DNA of 38,117 nucleotides from Alphaproteobacteria bacterium (GTDB taxonomy: Bacteria > Pseudomonadota > Alphaproteobacteria > Micropepsales > Micropepsaceae): positions 1 through 38,117 of the forward strand of contig JAICHV010000036.1 of NCBI GenBank assembly GCA_025924715.1, written 5' to 3'. Shown piece by piece: positions 1 through 8,315 of the stretch. Numbering within the stretch: position 1 is the first letter of the stretch; each line of letters starts with the position of its first letter. The translations under genes were made by a program, and so were the position numbers. A model generated the notes under the pieces. That model had not been told where the DNA came from and made no database searches. It was given only the letters and a program-made list of their open reading frames with translations.

Positions 1-58
1 CTATCGGGTGAAGTGTGCAGCGGTTCGCCCGTAAACTGCGCGGCAATCAAAGACTCTA
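1..58. repeat. Divergent copy of an intergenic palindromic repeat, cut by the window edge
   Basis: This stretch shares the blocks AAGTGTGCAGCG and (with small differences) AAA-ACTCTA with the fuller copy at 19157-19221, in the same order and orientation. The resemblance fits the family of short intergenic repeats with an AAAAGTGTGCAGCGG core that is common in alphaproteobacteria. The inverted arms are degraded here and the 5' end may lie outside the window. Its last bases (CTA, 56-58) form the stop codon of the MFS gene on the minus strand. Confidence 0.5.
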
Positions 59-1288
59 CGGCGCCGGCTTGTTCAGATTGCGCGAGACGATTGCCGAGAC
101 CACCATCAAGCCCAGAAAAATCTCGAAGGCCAAACGATAGTGCAGCGATGCCGCGATGGTGCCGCCGAACCCTTGAAGGCTGACCACGATCGGGCCCATC
201 AGGCCCATGACCTTGGGCAGGGAATGGCGGCCGAAGCGAAAGGCCACCAGGCCGGGCCAGACCGGCAGCAGGCCGCCGGCGGCGCCGCCGACACAGGCGC
301 TGGCGATCGCCAGGCCGGTAAAATCGGTCATCGTCAGCAGGGCAATCAATGACGCGGCGTTCAGCGCCAGGGCGATCCACAGCGTATTGCGCAGGCCCAT
401 CTGGTCGGTGAAGGTCGCGAAGAAGAATTTGCCCGCGATGGCGGCAATGCCGGATATCGCCACCAGCGTCAGGGCATCCGCCGGCGCGATGCCAAGGCCC
501 CGCGCATAAGGGACCATAGAGGCCAGCAATCCCAGATAGACGAATACGCCCAGGATATAGCTGATGGCGATAGACCAGAAATCGCCGCGGCCCAGCACCT
601 GGCCGGTGGTCGGCACGGGCGCCGAGAGGGTACCGGCGCCGGCCAGTCCCGCTTCGTCGGCGCCATGCGCCTTCATCCCCTTGTCTTCCGGGTGGTCGGT
701 GACCAGGAGGAAAATGATCGGAATGCCGATCACCACCATGAGGGCGGCAAAGCCTTGATAGGCGGCTTGCCAGCCATAGGCGGCCATGATCGGACCGGCG
801 ATATATTTGGGGATCACCAATTGCCCGAACGAGGTGCCCAGGGTGGCGAAGGTCAGGGCCCGGCCGCGGTTTTTGATGAACCAGTTGTTGACGATGGCCG
901 AGGCGCCCATCGGCGCGGCCAGCGATGCGCCGAAGGCAACGGCAACGCCATAAAGCGCGATGAACTGCCACAACTGCGTCGCCAGCGACAACCCATAGAA
1001 GGAGGCTGCCAGGATGGCGAGGCCGACCACGATGCAAAGCCGCTTGGAATAGCGCGATAACAGCATGCCGCCAAAGATGCCCAGGATGCCGGTGCCGACA
1101 TTGGTGGCGGCAAAGGCCAGTTGGACTTGCGCCACCGTGGCACCGAAGGTCTTGGCCACCGGATTGACAAAGGCGGTGAAGGAATAAAGCACCGTGCCAT
1201 AGACCAGGGAGAAAGCGACAAAGGCGGCGAAGACCACCATCCAGCCATGGATGAAGCCTGTTTTTGCCGGTTGCATGGTGACAGCCAT
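56..1288 (-). CDS. MFS transporter (monocarboxylate/OFA-like)
   Basis: A 410-residue, 12-helix major facilitator protein, very hydrophobic throughout, with a central cytoplasmic loop rich in Ala/Gly (around residues 205-230) that separates the two six-helix halves. Segments such as WFIKNRGRALTFATLGTSFGQ in the fourth-to-fifth helix region resemble monocarboxylate and oxalate/formate antiporter-type members, so a small organic anion is the likely substrate; this is a family-level inference. I chose the ATG at 1288 because GGGGAGGAC lies just upstream on the coding strand; a longer form starting at 1342 has no comparable ribosome site. It is divergent from the TauE/SafE gene, with about 110 bp of shared promoter region between them. 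No regulator is adjacent. Confidence 0.85.
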   Translation of the reverse strand: MAVTMQPAKTGFIHGWMVVFAAFVAFSLVYGTVLYSFTAFVNPVAKTFGATVAQVQLAFAATNVGTGILGIFGGMLLSRYSKRLCIVVGLAILAASFYGLSLATQLWQFIALYGVAVAFGASLAAPMGASAIVNNWFIKNRGRALTFATLGTSFGQLVIPKYIAGPIMAAYGWQAAYQGFAALMVVIGIPIIFLLVTDHPEDKGMKAHGADEAGLAGAGTLSAPVPTTGQVLGRGDFWSIAISYILGVFVYLGLLASMVPYARGLGIAPADALTLVAISGIAAIAGKFFFATFTDQMGLRNTLWIALALNAASLIALLTMTDFTGLAIASACVGGAAGGLLPVWPGLVAFRFGRHSLPKVMGLMGPIVVSLQGFGGTIAASLHYRLAFEIFLGLMVVSAIVSRNLNKPAP

Positions 1289-1399
1289 GACGTCCTCCCC
1301 GTTTTTGTTATCCGCCCTAATCGGCCAAGTGCCGCATGGCATAGCAGTCCTGTCAAGCCTGGCGCTTGCCCGGCAGGCGGCAAGCTCTCATAAGGTGAC

Positions 1400-2137
1400 A
1401 TGGTTCTGACGATCCTGTTTTTGGCGGCCCTTTGGGCGGGCGTGCAGAATGCGCTGGCGGGGGGCGGGTCTTTCCTCACCCTGCCGGCGCTGATCCTGAG
1501 CGGGATGGACGCGCGCGCGGCCAATATCACCTCCACCGTGGCGCTGTTCCCGGGCCAGCTGGTTACAGGCGTCGCCAATCGCAGCCATGTCTCCGGCGCC
1601 GGCGGCTTGTCGTTCAAGACGCTTGCTGTGATCAGTCTGGTGGGAGGGGCGATCGGCGCGCTTTTGCTGCTGCTGACGCCGTCCAGTTTTTTCGCCAGGC
1701 TGGTGCCCTGGCTGGTGCTATTTGCCACCACGCTGTTCGCCTGGGGCAGCTTCGGCCCCAAGCGCAAACAGGGCCCGCGCTTTGGCAGCTTAAGCGCTGC
1801 GGGATCCCAATTCGCCATTTCCATCTATGGCGGTTATTTCGGCGGCGGCATGGGCTTTATGATGCTGGCGGCCTTGACGGCGGCGGGGCTGGCGATCCGG
1901 CCCGCCCAGGCGACCAAGAATATGCTGGCGGGGATCTTGAACGCCTCGGCGGTGCTTATTTTCGTGTTTTCACCGCAAGTGCATTGGCCGCAGGCAGGGA
2001 TCGCCTGCGCCGGCGCCATGCTGGGCGGCATGGTCGGCGCCCGGCTGGTCCACAAGGTCAATGAGCGGCTGCTGCGGGTGCTGGTGGTGGCGATCGGGCT
2101 GGCACTCACCATCGGCCTGTTCCTGCGGGCCCCCTAG
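1400..2137 (+). CDS. TauE/SafE family sulfite/anion permease
   Basis: A 245-residue integral membrane protein with the two-fold repeated architecture of TauE/SafE (DUF81) permeases. The N-terminal half carries GVQNALAGGGSFLTLPALILSG (a pattern typical of the family's first helix hairpin), and the second half repeats it as GGYFGGGMGFMMLAALTAAGL. Family members export sulfite, sulfoacetate or similar anions across the inner membrane; the substrate here cannot be read from sequence. The ATG at 1400 has AAGGTG just upstream. It is divergent from the MFS gene and convergent with the peroxiredoxin gene, with a hairpin between the two stop codons. Confidence 0.85.
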   Translation: MVLTILFLAALWAGVQNALAGGGSFLTLPALILSGMDARAANITSTVALFPGQLVTGVANRSHVSGAGGLSFKTLAVISLVGGAIGALLLLLTPSSFFARLVPWLVLFATTLFAWGSFGPKRKQGPRFGSLSAAGSQFAISIYGGYFGGGMGFMMLAALTAAGLAIRPAQATKNMLAGILNASAVLIFVFSPQVHWPQAGIACAGAMLGGMVGARLVHKVNERLLRVLVVAIGLALTIGLFLRAP

Positions 2138-2168
2138 GCCCCTATCCAAACGACAGCGCTTATGGCCG

Positions 2169-2189
2169 GAATGCTGCGCCGCAGCATTC
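2169..2189. terminator. Hairpin between convergent genes
   Basis: Perfect inverted repeat: GAATGCTGC (2169-2177), loop GCC, GCAGCATTC (2181-2189). It lies between the stop codons of the convergent TauE/SafE and peroxiredoxin genes and could end transcription in either direction. There is no strong T-run, so it may be Rho-assisted or simply an mRNA 3'-end stabiliser. Confidence 0.5.
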
Positions 2190-2211
2190 TGAAATGGCCC
2201 GTGAAACAAGT

Positions 2212-2868
2212 TTATTTGGGCTGCTGCGTCGTCCGCAGATAAGGCTTGTGCGTCTTGTAGCCGGGAAAGAGGGTCTTGGCCTCTTCGTCGCTCACCGCGC
2301 CGGTGATAATGACGTCCTCGCCCTGCTTCCAATCTGACGGCGTCGCCACTTTGTGTTTGGCGGTGAGCTGCATGGAATCGATCACTCGGATGATCTCATC
2401 GAAATTGCGCCCAGTGGTCATGGGATAAACCAGCACCAGCTTGATGCGCTTGTCGGGCCCGATGATGAAGACATTGCGCACCGTGGCGTTGTTCGCCGGG
2501 GTGCGGCCTTCCGAGCCGCCCGCGGTATCCGCCGGCAGCATGCCGTAAAGTTTGGACACCTTAAGATCGGTGTCGCCGATCATGGGATAATTGGGCGCCA
2601 TGCCCTGGGTCTCCTGGATGTCCCGCGACCATTTGCTGTGGTTCTCGACCGGATCGACCGACAGCCCGATCACCTTGACCCCGCGCTTGTCGAATTCCGG
2701 CTTGAGCTTGGCGACGGCGCCCAGTTCTGTGGTGCAGACCGGGGTGAAATCCTTGGGGTGGGAGAACAGCACCACCCAATGATCGCCCGCCCATTGATAG
2801 AAATCGATTTTCCCCTCGGTGGTGTCGGCGGTGAAATTGGGGGCGACGTCGTTGAGCTGCAGCGGCAT
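2212..2868 (-). CDS. 1-Cys peroxiredoxin (Prx6 type)
   Basis: A 218-residue thiol peroxidase that reduces hydrogen peroxide, organic hydroperoxides or peroxynitrite in the cytosol. The peroxidatic cysteine is Cys45 in the motif TPVCTTE. No other cysteine is present, so no resolving Cys is available and the enzyme must be recycled by an external thiol. Length and the long C-terminal extension (from about residue 165, including the KHKVATPSDWKQGEDV stretch) match the Prx6 subfamily rather than AhpC. Upstream of the ATG on the coding strand is AGGGAAA. It is transcribed away from the cobalamin riboswitch that starts about 100 bp further on. No peroxide regulator is adjacent. Confidence 0.95.
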   Translation of the reverse strand: MPLQLNDVAPNFTADTTEGKIDFYQWAGDHWVVLFSHPKDFTPVCTTELGAVAKLKPEFDKRGVKVIGLSVDPVENHSKWSRDIQETQGMAPNYPMIGDTDLKVSKLYGMLPADTAGGSEGRTPANNATVRNVFIIGPDKRIKLVLVYPMTTGRNFDEIIRVIDSMQLTAKHKVATPSDWKQGEDVIITGAVSDEEAKTLFPGYKTHKPYLRTTQQPK

Positions 2869-2972
2869 GGCAATATTTCCCTGTCAATAAGGTGCGGACT
2901 TTAGCCCAAATGCGCCGCGGCCGGTAGCGTTCCCCCTTCGCGCATCTGCCATGGGAAAAACGGCGATTGACG

Positions 2973-3152
2973 CGGGTGCCGGCTTGGCGCAAACCTCGCC
3001 CCCAGGTGCATGGTCTAGGGAACGCGGTAAAGGCCGCGGCTGCCCCCGCAACTGTAACCGGCGAGCGATCGTCCATTACGCCACTGAATTTCCAACTGGA
3101 AATCTGGGAAGGCGGGCGAGAGCAACAACCCGGGAGCCAGGAAACCTGCCTT
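2973..3152 (+). promoter_or_regulatory. Cobalamin (AdoCbl) riboswitch
   Basis: The leader contains the conserved B12-box core in the right order: GGTGC segments near 2974 and 3005, GGGAACGCGGT at 3018-3028, CTGCCCCCGCAACTGTAA from about 3040, the GCCACTG element near 3080, GGGAAGGCG near 3106, and GCCAGGAAACCTGCC at 3136-3150. These match the cobalamin riboswitch family (Rfam RF00174 type). It sits in the 5' leader of btuB, so excess cobalamin is expected to shut down uptake. The boundary at the 5' side is approximate. Confidence 0.95.
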
Positions 3153-3273
3153 GCGCCGTCGTCTTGTTTTCCGTCCGGGGTGCGGCGGGGGCAGCGGGGT
3201 AAACCGCAGCGGCGACAAAGTTGGAGTCGTCGCGGGGCTTTGCGTGAGCTTTTCAGACATCGAACCGTGCCGG

Positions 3274-3294
3274 CTCCTGAACCTAAGTCAGGAG
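3274..3294 (+). promoter_or_regulatory. Hairpin sequestering the btuB ribosome binding site
   Basis: CTCCTGA (3274-3280), loop ACCTAAG, TCAGGAG (3288-3294) is a perfect 7-bp stem. Its 3' arm is the Shine-Dalgarno AGGAG that lies 5 nt before the btuB ATG at 3300. This is the expected arrangement for an expression platform that blocks translation when the riboswitch upstream is bound. The about 120 nt between aptamer and hairpin could hold the alternative pairing partner, which I did not fold. Confidence 0.65.
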
Positions 3295-3299
3295 AACCC

Positions 3300-5156
3300 A
3301 TGTTGAAGTGCATTCTACTTACATCCGTTTGCGTGATCTTGCCCGGCGCGGCCGTCGCGCAAAATGTCGAAACCATCATCGACAGCGCCACGCGCATCCC
3401 CACGCCGGCGGTCCAGGTCGCCAGTTCGGTGACGGTGATCGATGCCGCGCAAATCGAAGCGCGTCAGCAGCGCAGCCTTCCCGATGTGCTGCGCGATGTG
3501 CCCGGCCTGGCCGTGGTGCAGACCGGCGGGCCCGGAGGCCTGACCTCGGTCTTTATCCGGGGCAGCAATTCCAATCACACCAAGATCCTGGTCGACGGCA
3601 TCGATATCGGCGATCCCGCCAATCCCAATGGCTCGCCCGATCCCGGCAAGCTGCTCACGGGCGCCATTTCCCGTGTCGAAGTGCTGCGCGGACCGCAGTC
3701 GGGGCTTTACGGCTCGGACGCCATTGGCGGGGTGATCGCCATCACCACCAAAGCGGGCGAGGGGCCTCTGGCGCTGAGCGGCACGCTGGAAGGCGGCTCT
3801 TTCGACACCTTCAACCAGAGTGCCACGATCAGCGGGGCGCAAGACAGGTTTCATTTCGCCGCCACCATCGATCATCTTCACGCCGGCGCCACACCGGTGA
3901 CGCCGCTGGACCTGCTGCGGCCGGGCGAAAAGCGCAACGACGATTATTTTGACTCCCTCAATGTTTCTACGAAGCTGGGCTGGGACGTGAGCGGCAATTT
4001 CGATCTTGGCCTGGTGGCGCGCTATAGCGATGGCCTCTCGCGCATCACCGGCGACTCCTTCGATCTGGCCACCTTCACCTCTTATCCCTCGCCCAGTCAG
4101 ATCCGCATCAACACCCAGCAATATCAGTCGCGCGGCACGGCGCATCTGGTCACCGGCTGGCTCGACCAGACCATCGGGCTTTCCTATAGCAGCACCGTTA
4201 CTTCGGACTTCGATCCCGATAATGGGCCACTGCCCAGCTCCGGCAGCCGTACGAAAATCGATTGGCAAGCCCATGGCGAGATCGCCGCCGGTCAAACCCT
4301 GGTGCTGGGCGCCGAAAGTCAGCGCGATGCCATGCGTGTTCCGATCAAAGCCGGCATCACCACCAATGCCGGTTATGCGGAATTGCAATCCTCATGGAGG
4401 CAGGTCTTCAACAGCGCCAGCCTGCGTGTGGACGATAACAGCCGCTTCGGCAGCCATATCACTTGGCGGCTGGCGCCGGTCTGGGTGCTGGGCGATACCA
4501 AGCTCAAGGCCAGTATCGGCAGCGGCTTCAAGGCGCCCTCCCTGGAGCAATTGTTCCAGAGCTTTCCCGCTTTCGGCTTTTTCGCCAATCCGAACCTGAA
4601 ACCGGAAACTAGCCTTGGCTATGACGCCGGCGTCGAACAGGGTTTCGGTAATGTCAGTGCCGGGGCAACGTATTTTCGCAACGACATCAAGAACCTGATC
4701 ACCAACAATGCCAGCTTTTCCACGGACGTCAATGTCGGCAAGGCCCTGACCCAAGGCGTGGAAGCCTTTGCCGCCTGGAAAGCCAGCGACGCTTTCACGC
4801 TGCGCGCCGATTACACCTATACCGACGCACAGGATGAGATCACCCATCTGCAATTGATCCGCCGCCCGCGGCACAAGGCCAGCCTGTCGGCGGATTGGCA
4901 GGCGCTGGATCCGCTGGGCCTGCACGCCAATCTGGTCTTTGTCGGCCCGCAGATCGACGGCAATCGGGACTTCTCGATTTCGCGCCTGAAGATGCCGGGC
5001 TATACGCTGGTCAATCTGGCCGCGGATTGGCGCATCGATCCGCGGTTCACGCTATTCGGCCGAGTCGAGAACGCTCTCGATACCCATTATCAATCGCCAG
5101 ACGGTTTCCTGCGGCCCGGGATCGGGTTCTATGCCGGCATCAAGGCCAATCTCTAG
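3300..5156 (+). CDS. btuB: TonB-dependent vitamin B12 receptor
   Basis: A 618-residue outer-membrane receptor, close to the usual length of BtuB. Residues 1-21 form a signal peptide ending in AVAQ, followed by a TonB-box-like segment ETIIDSATR (24-32), a plug domain (about 40-145, with LPDVLRDVPGL and VFIRGSNSNHTKILVDGI) and a 22-strand barrel ending in GFYAGIKANL. The start at 3300 is preferred over an open frame running back to 2967, because the latter would translate the riboswitch. Placement under a cobalamin riboswitch and next to btuFCD makes B12/corrinoid uptake the clear role. The next gene's ATG follows the stop codon directly. Confidence 0.95.
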   Translation: MLKCILLTSVCVILPGAAVAQNVETIIDSATRIPTPAVQVASSVTVIDAAQIEARQQRSLPDVLRDVPGLAVVQTGGPGGLTSVFIRGSNSNHTKILVDGIDIGDPANPNGSPDPGKLLTGAISRVEVLRGPQSGLYGSDAIGGVIAITTKAGEGPLALSGTLEGGSFDTFNQSATISGAQDRFHFAATIDHLHAGATPVTPLDLLRPGEKRNDDYFDSLNVSTKLGWDVSGNFDLGLVARYSDGLSRITGDSFDLATFTSYPSPSQIRINTQQYQSRGTAHLVTGWLDQTIGLSYSSTVTSDFDPDNGPLPSSGSRTKIDWQAHGEIAAGQTLVLGAESQRDAMRVPIKAGITTNAGYAELQSSWRQVFNSASLRVDDNSRFGSHITWRLAPVWVLGDTKLKASIGSGFKAPSLEQLFQSFPAFGFFANPNLKPETSLGYDAGVEQGFGNVSAGATYFRNDIKNLITNNASFSTDVNVGKALTQGVEAFAAWKASDAFTLRADYTYTDAQDEITHLQLIRRPRHKASLSADWQALDPLGLHANLVFVGPQIDGNRDFSISRLKMPGYTLVNLAADWRIDPRFTLFGRVENALDTHYQSPDGFLRPGIGFYAGIKANL

Positions 5157-5990
5157 ATGAAGCTGAGGATCGCAGCCGCCGTTTTGCTATGCCTAAACGG
5201 GCTGCTCTGCCTGACCGGGCAGGCGGCGGCTGCGCCGGTCCCGGCCAGGCGCATCATGTCGCTCAAGCTTTGTACCGATGAGCTGCTGATGGACCTGGTG
5301 CCGGTGCAGCGCATCGCTTCGATCAGTTACCTGTCGCGCGAGCCGGCGGCCTTGCGCATCTGGCCGCAGGCGGCGCGCATACCGGTCAATCACAACAGCA
5401 TCGAGGAAGTTCTCGTCACCCGTCCCGATGCCATCCTGATTGACGAATTCCAAAGCCCGGCGATGCGCGCCCTGCTGGCCAAGTCCGGGGCGCGCCTGAT
5501 CGAAGTGCCGGAGGCGGAAAATTTTGATCAAATCCGCCAGGTGACGCGCCAGGTCGGGAGGGTGCTGGGTGTCAGCGCCAAGGCTGAAACCCTGATCGCG
5601 CAAATGGACGCGACCCTGGCACAGCTTGCGGCGGACAAACCGGCTCAGCCCATCCGCATAGCCGGCTGGGGCGGCGGCGGTTATGTTCCGGGCCGCATGA
5701 CCTTGTTCAATGCGCTGGTGGAAGCGGCGGGCGGCGAGAACATCGCCGGCGCTTATGGGGGCTATTACGATGTCGAGGCGCTGATTGCCGCGAGGCCCCA
5801 GGTGCTGGCTTTTGGCGACGATTATTACGGGTTGCCGTCGCTGCGCCGCGACCAAGACGATCATCCCGCCTTGGCGAAATTCATCGGGCGCCGGGTGATC
5901 TATCCTTCCGCGCCTTTCGCCTGCGGCTTGCCGCGCAGCGCCGGTGCGGCGCGCGATTTCCGCGCCGCCCTGCAAAGGGCGATGCGATGA
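5157..5990 (+). CDS. btuF: Periplasmic cobalamin-binding protein (ABC transporter)
   Basis: A 277-residue class III (helical-backbone) periplasmic binding protein. Residues 1 to about 26 form a signal peptide (hydrophobic LLCLNGLLCLTGQAAAA). The mature part starts with RRIMSLKLCTDELLMDLVP, typical of the BtuF/FhuD/FecB group, and shows the two lobes joined by a long helix (about residues 125-160). It would hand cobalamin from BtuB to the BtuCD permease. The ATG abuts the btuB stop codon and the 3' end overlaps btuC by 4 nt, so the three are translationally linked. A siderophore-binding role would be possible on sequence alone; the riboswitch argues for B12. Confidence 0.88.
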   Translation: MKLRIAAAVLLCLNGLLCLTGQAAAAPVPARRIMSLKLCTDELLMDLVPVQRIASISYLSREPAALRIWPQAARIPVNHNSIEEVLVTRPDAILIDEFQSPAMRALLAKSGARLIEVPEAENFDQIRQVTRQVGRVLGVSAKAETLIAQMDATLAQLAADKPAQPIRIAGWGGGGYVPGRMTLFNALVEAAGGENIAGAYGGYYDVEALIAARPQVLAFGDDYYGLPSLRRDQDDHPALAKFIGRRVIYPSAPFACGLPRSAGAARDFRAALQRAMR

Positions 5991-6949
5991 AAGTTCTGAT
6001 CGCCATTCTCACCCTGCTGCTCGCGCTGGCCTTCGCGTTGTCGCTGCTGGCGGGACGGGTCTGGCTGCCGCCGCACGACATTCTGGCCGGCGATCCGCTG
6101 GCCAGGCTGATCGTCCAGGATATTCGCCTGCCGCGCACATTATTGGCGCTGCTGATCGGCGGCACGCTGGGCCTAGCCGGCGCGGTGCTGCAGGGTCTGA
6201 CGCGCAATCCGCTGGCCGAGCCCGGCCTGCTCGGCGTCTCGCCCGGCGCGGCGCTGGGCGCCATTCTGGCGATCTATTTCGGCGTCACCACCGTGTCGGC
6301 GGTGGCCGGTCCGCTGCTGGGCCTGCTGGGCGCCTTGGCGGCCTGCAGCCTGACTTTCGCGCTGGGGCGCGGCAGCAATGTCGCGCTCATTCTGGCGGGC
6401 GCGGCCGTCTCCAGTCTCACTGCGGCCGGGATCGCGCTGGCGCTCAACTTCGCGCCCAATCCCTATGCCGCCTATGAAATCATGAATTGGCTGCTGGGCT
6501 CGCTGGCCGACAAAAGCTGGACGCATCTGGGTTTGATCGCGCCTTTTGTCATCGCGGGCTGCGCCGCGCTAGCCACCACCGGCCGCGCGCTGGATGCGCT
6601 GTCGCTGGGCGAGGCGCAGGCGCAAAGTCTGGGCGTCGATCTGGGGCGGCTGCGCCTGATCGTGATCTGCGGCACCGCTCTGGCGGTGGGAGCGGCGACC
6701 TCGGTGGCCGGCGCGATCGGCTTTATCGGATTGGTGGCGCCGCATCTGGCGCGCCCCTTTGCCGGTTTTTCGCCCAGCCGCTTGCTGCTGCCGTCGGCGC
6801 TGGGCGGGGCGCTGTTGTTGCTGGCCGCCGACATCGCGGCGCGGCTGATCCATCTGGGACCGGAATTGAAGCTGGGCGTCTTCACCAGCCTGATCGGCAC
6901 GCCGTTCTTTTTCTGGCTGGTGGTGCGGCTCAAAAGGACCGCGCCATGA
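5987..6949 (+). CDS. btuC: FecCD-family permease, cobalamin ABC transporter
   Basis: A 320-residue permease with about ten membrane helices. It carries the FecCD signatures DIRLPRTLLALLIGGTLGLAG..LQGLTRNPLAEPGLLG near the N-terminus and GFIGLVAPHLAR in the cytoplasmic coupling loop that contacts the ATPase. It forms the inner-membrane channel with BtuD. Start and stop overlap both neighbours as ATGA, so the operon is compact and no gene is missing between the parts of the transporter. Confidence 0.92.
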   Translation: MKVLIAILTLLLALAFALSLLAGRVWLPPHDILAGDPLARLIVQDIRLPRTLLALLIGGTLGLAGAVLQGLTRNPLAEPGLLGVSPGAALGAILAIYFGVTTVSAVAGPLLGLLGALAACSLTFALGRGSNVALILAGAAVSSLTAAGIALALNFAPNPYAAYEIMNWLLGSLADKSWTHLGLIAPFVIAGCAALATTGRALDALSLGEAQAQSLGVDLGRLRLIVICGTALAVGAATSVAGAIGFIGLVAPHLARPFAGFSPSRLLLPSALGGALLLLAADIAARLIHLGPELKLGVFTSLIGTPFFFWLVVRLKRTAP

Positions 6950-7701
6950 GCCGGCTTGATGCCTCAAATATCAGCGTGCGCCGGGGTGGCCGCACCATCC
7001 TGGATGATGTCTCCTTCACCGCACAGGCCGGCGAGTTCGTGGCCGTGATCGGCCCCAATGGCGCGGGCAAATCCACACTGCTGTCGGCGCTGGCCGGATT
7101 GATCACGCCCGACCTGGGCAGCGTCACTTTGGACGGCATCTGGTTGCGCGATATTCCCCGCAAGGCACTGGCGCGCCGCCGTGCCTATCTGCCGCAAAAT
7201 CCGCATCTGGAATGGCCGCTGCCGCTGGAGCGGGTGGTGGCGCTGGGCCTCAGTCCGCATTTGCCCGCGTTCGGTGCGCTGCCCCCCCCGTTGCACAGCG
7301 CGGTGGACCGGGCGCTGGCGGATTTCGACTTGACCGCCCGGCGCGCCCAGGCCGCCACCACGCTGTCGGGCGGCGAGTTCGCCCGCGCCATGCTGGCCCG
7401 CGCCCTGGTGGGACGTCCGGACATCCTGATCGTGGATGAGCCGGTCACGGGCCTTGATCCCAAACATGCCATGGAGTCGATGGCGCGGTTATCCGCTTAT
7501 GCCGGAGCGGGGCGGCTGGTGATCGCCTCGCTGCATGATCTCACCCTGGCGGCGCGTCACGCCACGCGCATTGTCGCGCTCAAATCCGGACGGCTGGTAG
7601 GCGAAGGGCCGCTGAACCCGGCGCTGATCCGAGACGTGTTCGAGATCGAGTCCGAATTGCGCGGGCAGGGGGCCACTGCCACGGTGGATTTTCTGAGCTA
7701 G
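6946..7701 (+). CDS. btuD: ABC transporter ATP-binding protein for cobalamin
   Basis: A 251-residue ATPase with Walker A GPNGAGKST (36-44), Q-loop LPQNP (82-86), signature LSGGE (140-144), Walker B ILIVDEP (160-166) and H-loop His197. It powers the BtuC permease. The ATG at 6946 overlaps the btuC stop (ATGA). A longer open frame going back to 6487 reads through btuC in another frame and is not credible. It is the last gene of the operon and is convergent with the small gene at 7719-7964. No cobalamin biosynthesis genes follow. Confidence 0.93.
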   Translation: MSRLDASNISVRRGGRTILDDVSFTAQAGEFVAVIGPNGAGKSTLLSALAGLITPDLGSVTLDGIWLRDIPRKALARRRAYLPQNPHLEWPLPLERVVALGLSPHLPAFGALPPPLHSAVDRALADFDLTARRAQAATTLSGGEFARAMLARALVGRPDILIVDEPVTGLDPKHAMESMARLSAYAGAGRLVIASLHDLTLAARHATRIVALKSGRLVGEGPLNPALIRDVFEIESELRGQGATATVDFLS

Positions 7702-7718
7702 GAAAGCCTAAGCCGGCG

Positions 7719-7964
7719 TCACCCGGCGCGCTGTTCCTCACAGGACGCAGGCCCGCTCGGGATGAAGGCACGCGCCAGCCGTTCCATTTCGCTGGCGATG
7801 GCATGCCAGCTCGAGGCCATGCTGAAATATTCGGCCCGGCGGCCCGGGTCGGAGGTTTTCTGCGCCTTGCGCAAGGCGTCCTTGGCGAATTTGCGGTAGC
7901 GCTGGGCCCGCTGTTCGGGGGGCAGTTTTTCCAGCGCCTGGTCCACGGGAAGTTCCTGTTCCAT
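7719..7964 (-). CDS. Small hypothetical protein, helical and charged
   Basis: 81 residues, soluble, rich in Ala, Arg and Glu, predicted mostly alpha-helical: PPEQRAQRYRKFAKDALRKAQK then AEYFSMASSWHAIASEMERLARAF. I recognise no named domain; similar short proteins of unknown function are common in alphaproteobacteria. The coding start is supported by AAGGAAAGGA a few bases before the ATG. It lies between the convergent btu operon and the divergent nrd operon and shares the region upstream with nrdA. Confidence 0.7.
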   Translation of the reverse strand: MEQELPVDQALEKLPPEQRAQRYRKFAKDALRKAQKTSDPGRRAEYFSMASSWHAIASEMERLARAFIPSGPASCEEQRAG

Positions 7965-8315
7965 CTATCCTTTCCTTCGGCGGCCCAGCGAAAGTTCAAC
8001 ACGTTTGGGTGCATAGCGTTCCTTCCCGTACCGTGAAAACTTGTCGCTCCCGCAAGAGGAGGTGAGCCGGGCGGGCGGGGCGAAAAAATTCTTGGCTTGA
8101 CACTTATCCACACCCCAATCCGCCTTGACGGAACCCCAAAATGGGACACTAGATATGGCGGCTGGGTTCTCTGATTTGTCATAATTTTGGGGGTCACAAG
8201 GCATCTGGTGGGTCGAGTCTTCGATCCGGCCACTGCCTTTTCGTCCCCCGGCGGAGAACCCGGGTTTGAGGTGAATTGCTGCCTTTGGGCGGCGGGGCTT
8301 TAGAGGGGGATGAGG
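7965..8315. promoter_or_regulatory. Upstream region of nrdAB with a perfect DnaA box
   Basis: About 350 bp without a gene. It contains TTATCCACA (8104-8112), an exact DnaA box, immediately downstream of TTGACA (8097-8102). A second TTGACG (8125-8130) is followed by TAGATA (8150-8155) at a rather long 19-bp spacing. ACACTAGATAT at 8146-8156 looks like a half NrdR box, but the other half does not match. The remaining 150 bp before nrdA shows no clear hairpin. Confidence 0.5.

Noticed and set aside
2967..3299. N-terminal extension of the TonB receptor
   Set aside because: It would translate the cobalamin riboswitch, and the true signal peptide begins at 3300.
7719..7964. Toxin-antitoxin component
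   Set aside because: The small helical protein has no partner gene and no known toxin or antitoxin motif.
8146..8161. NrdR box upstream of nrdA
   Set aside because: ACACTAGATAT resembles one half of the site but the second half (GGCGG) does not complete the palindrome, and no second box lies at a usual spacing; kept only as a remark.
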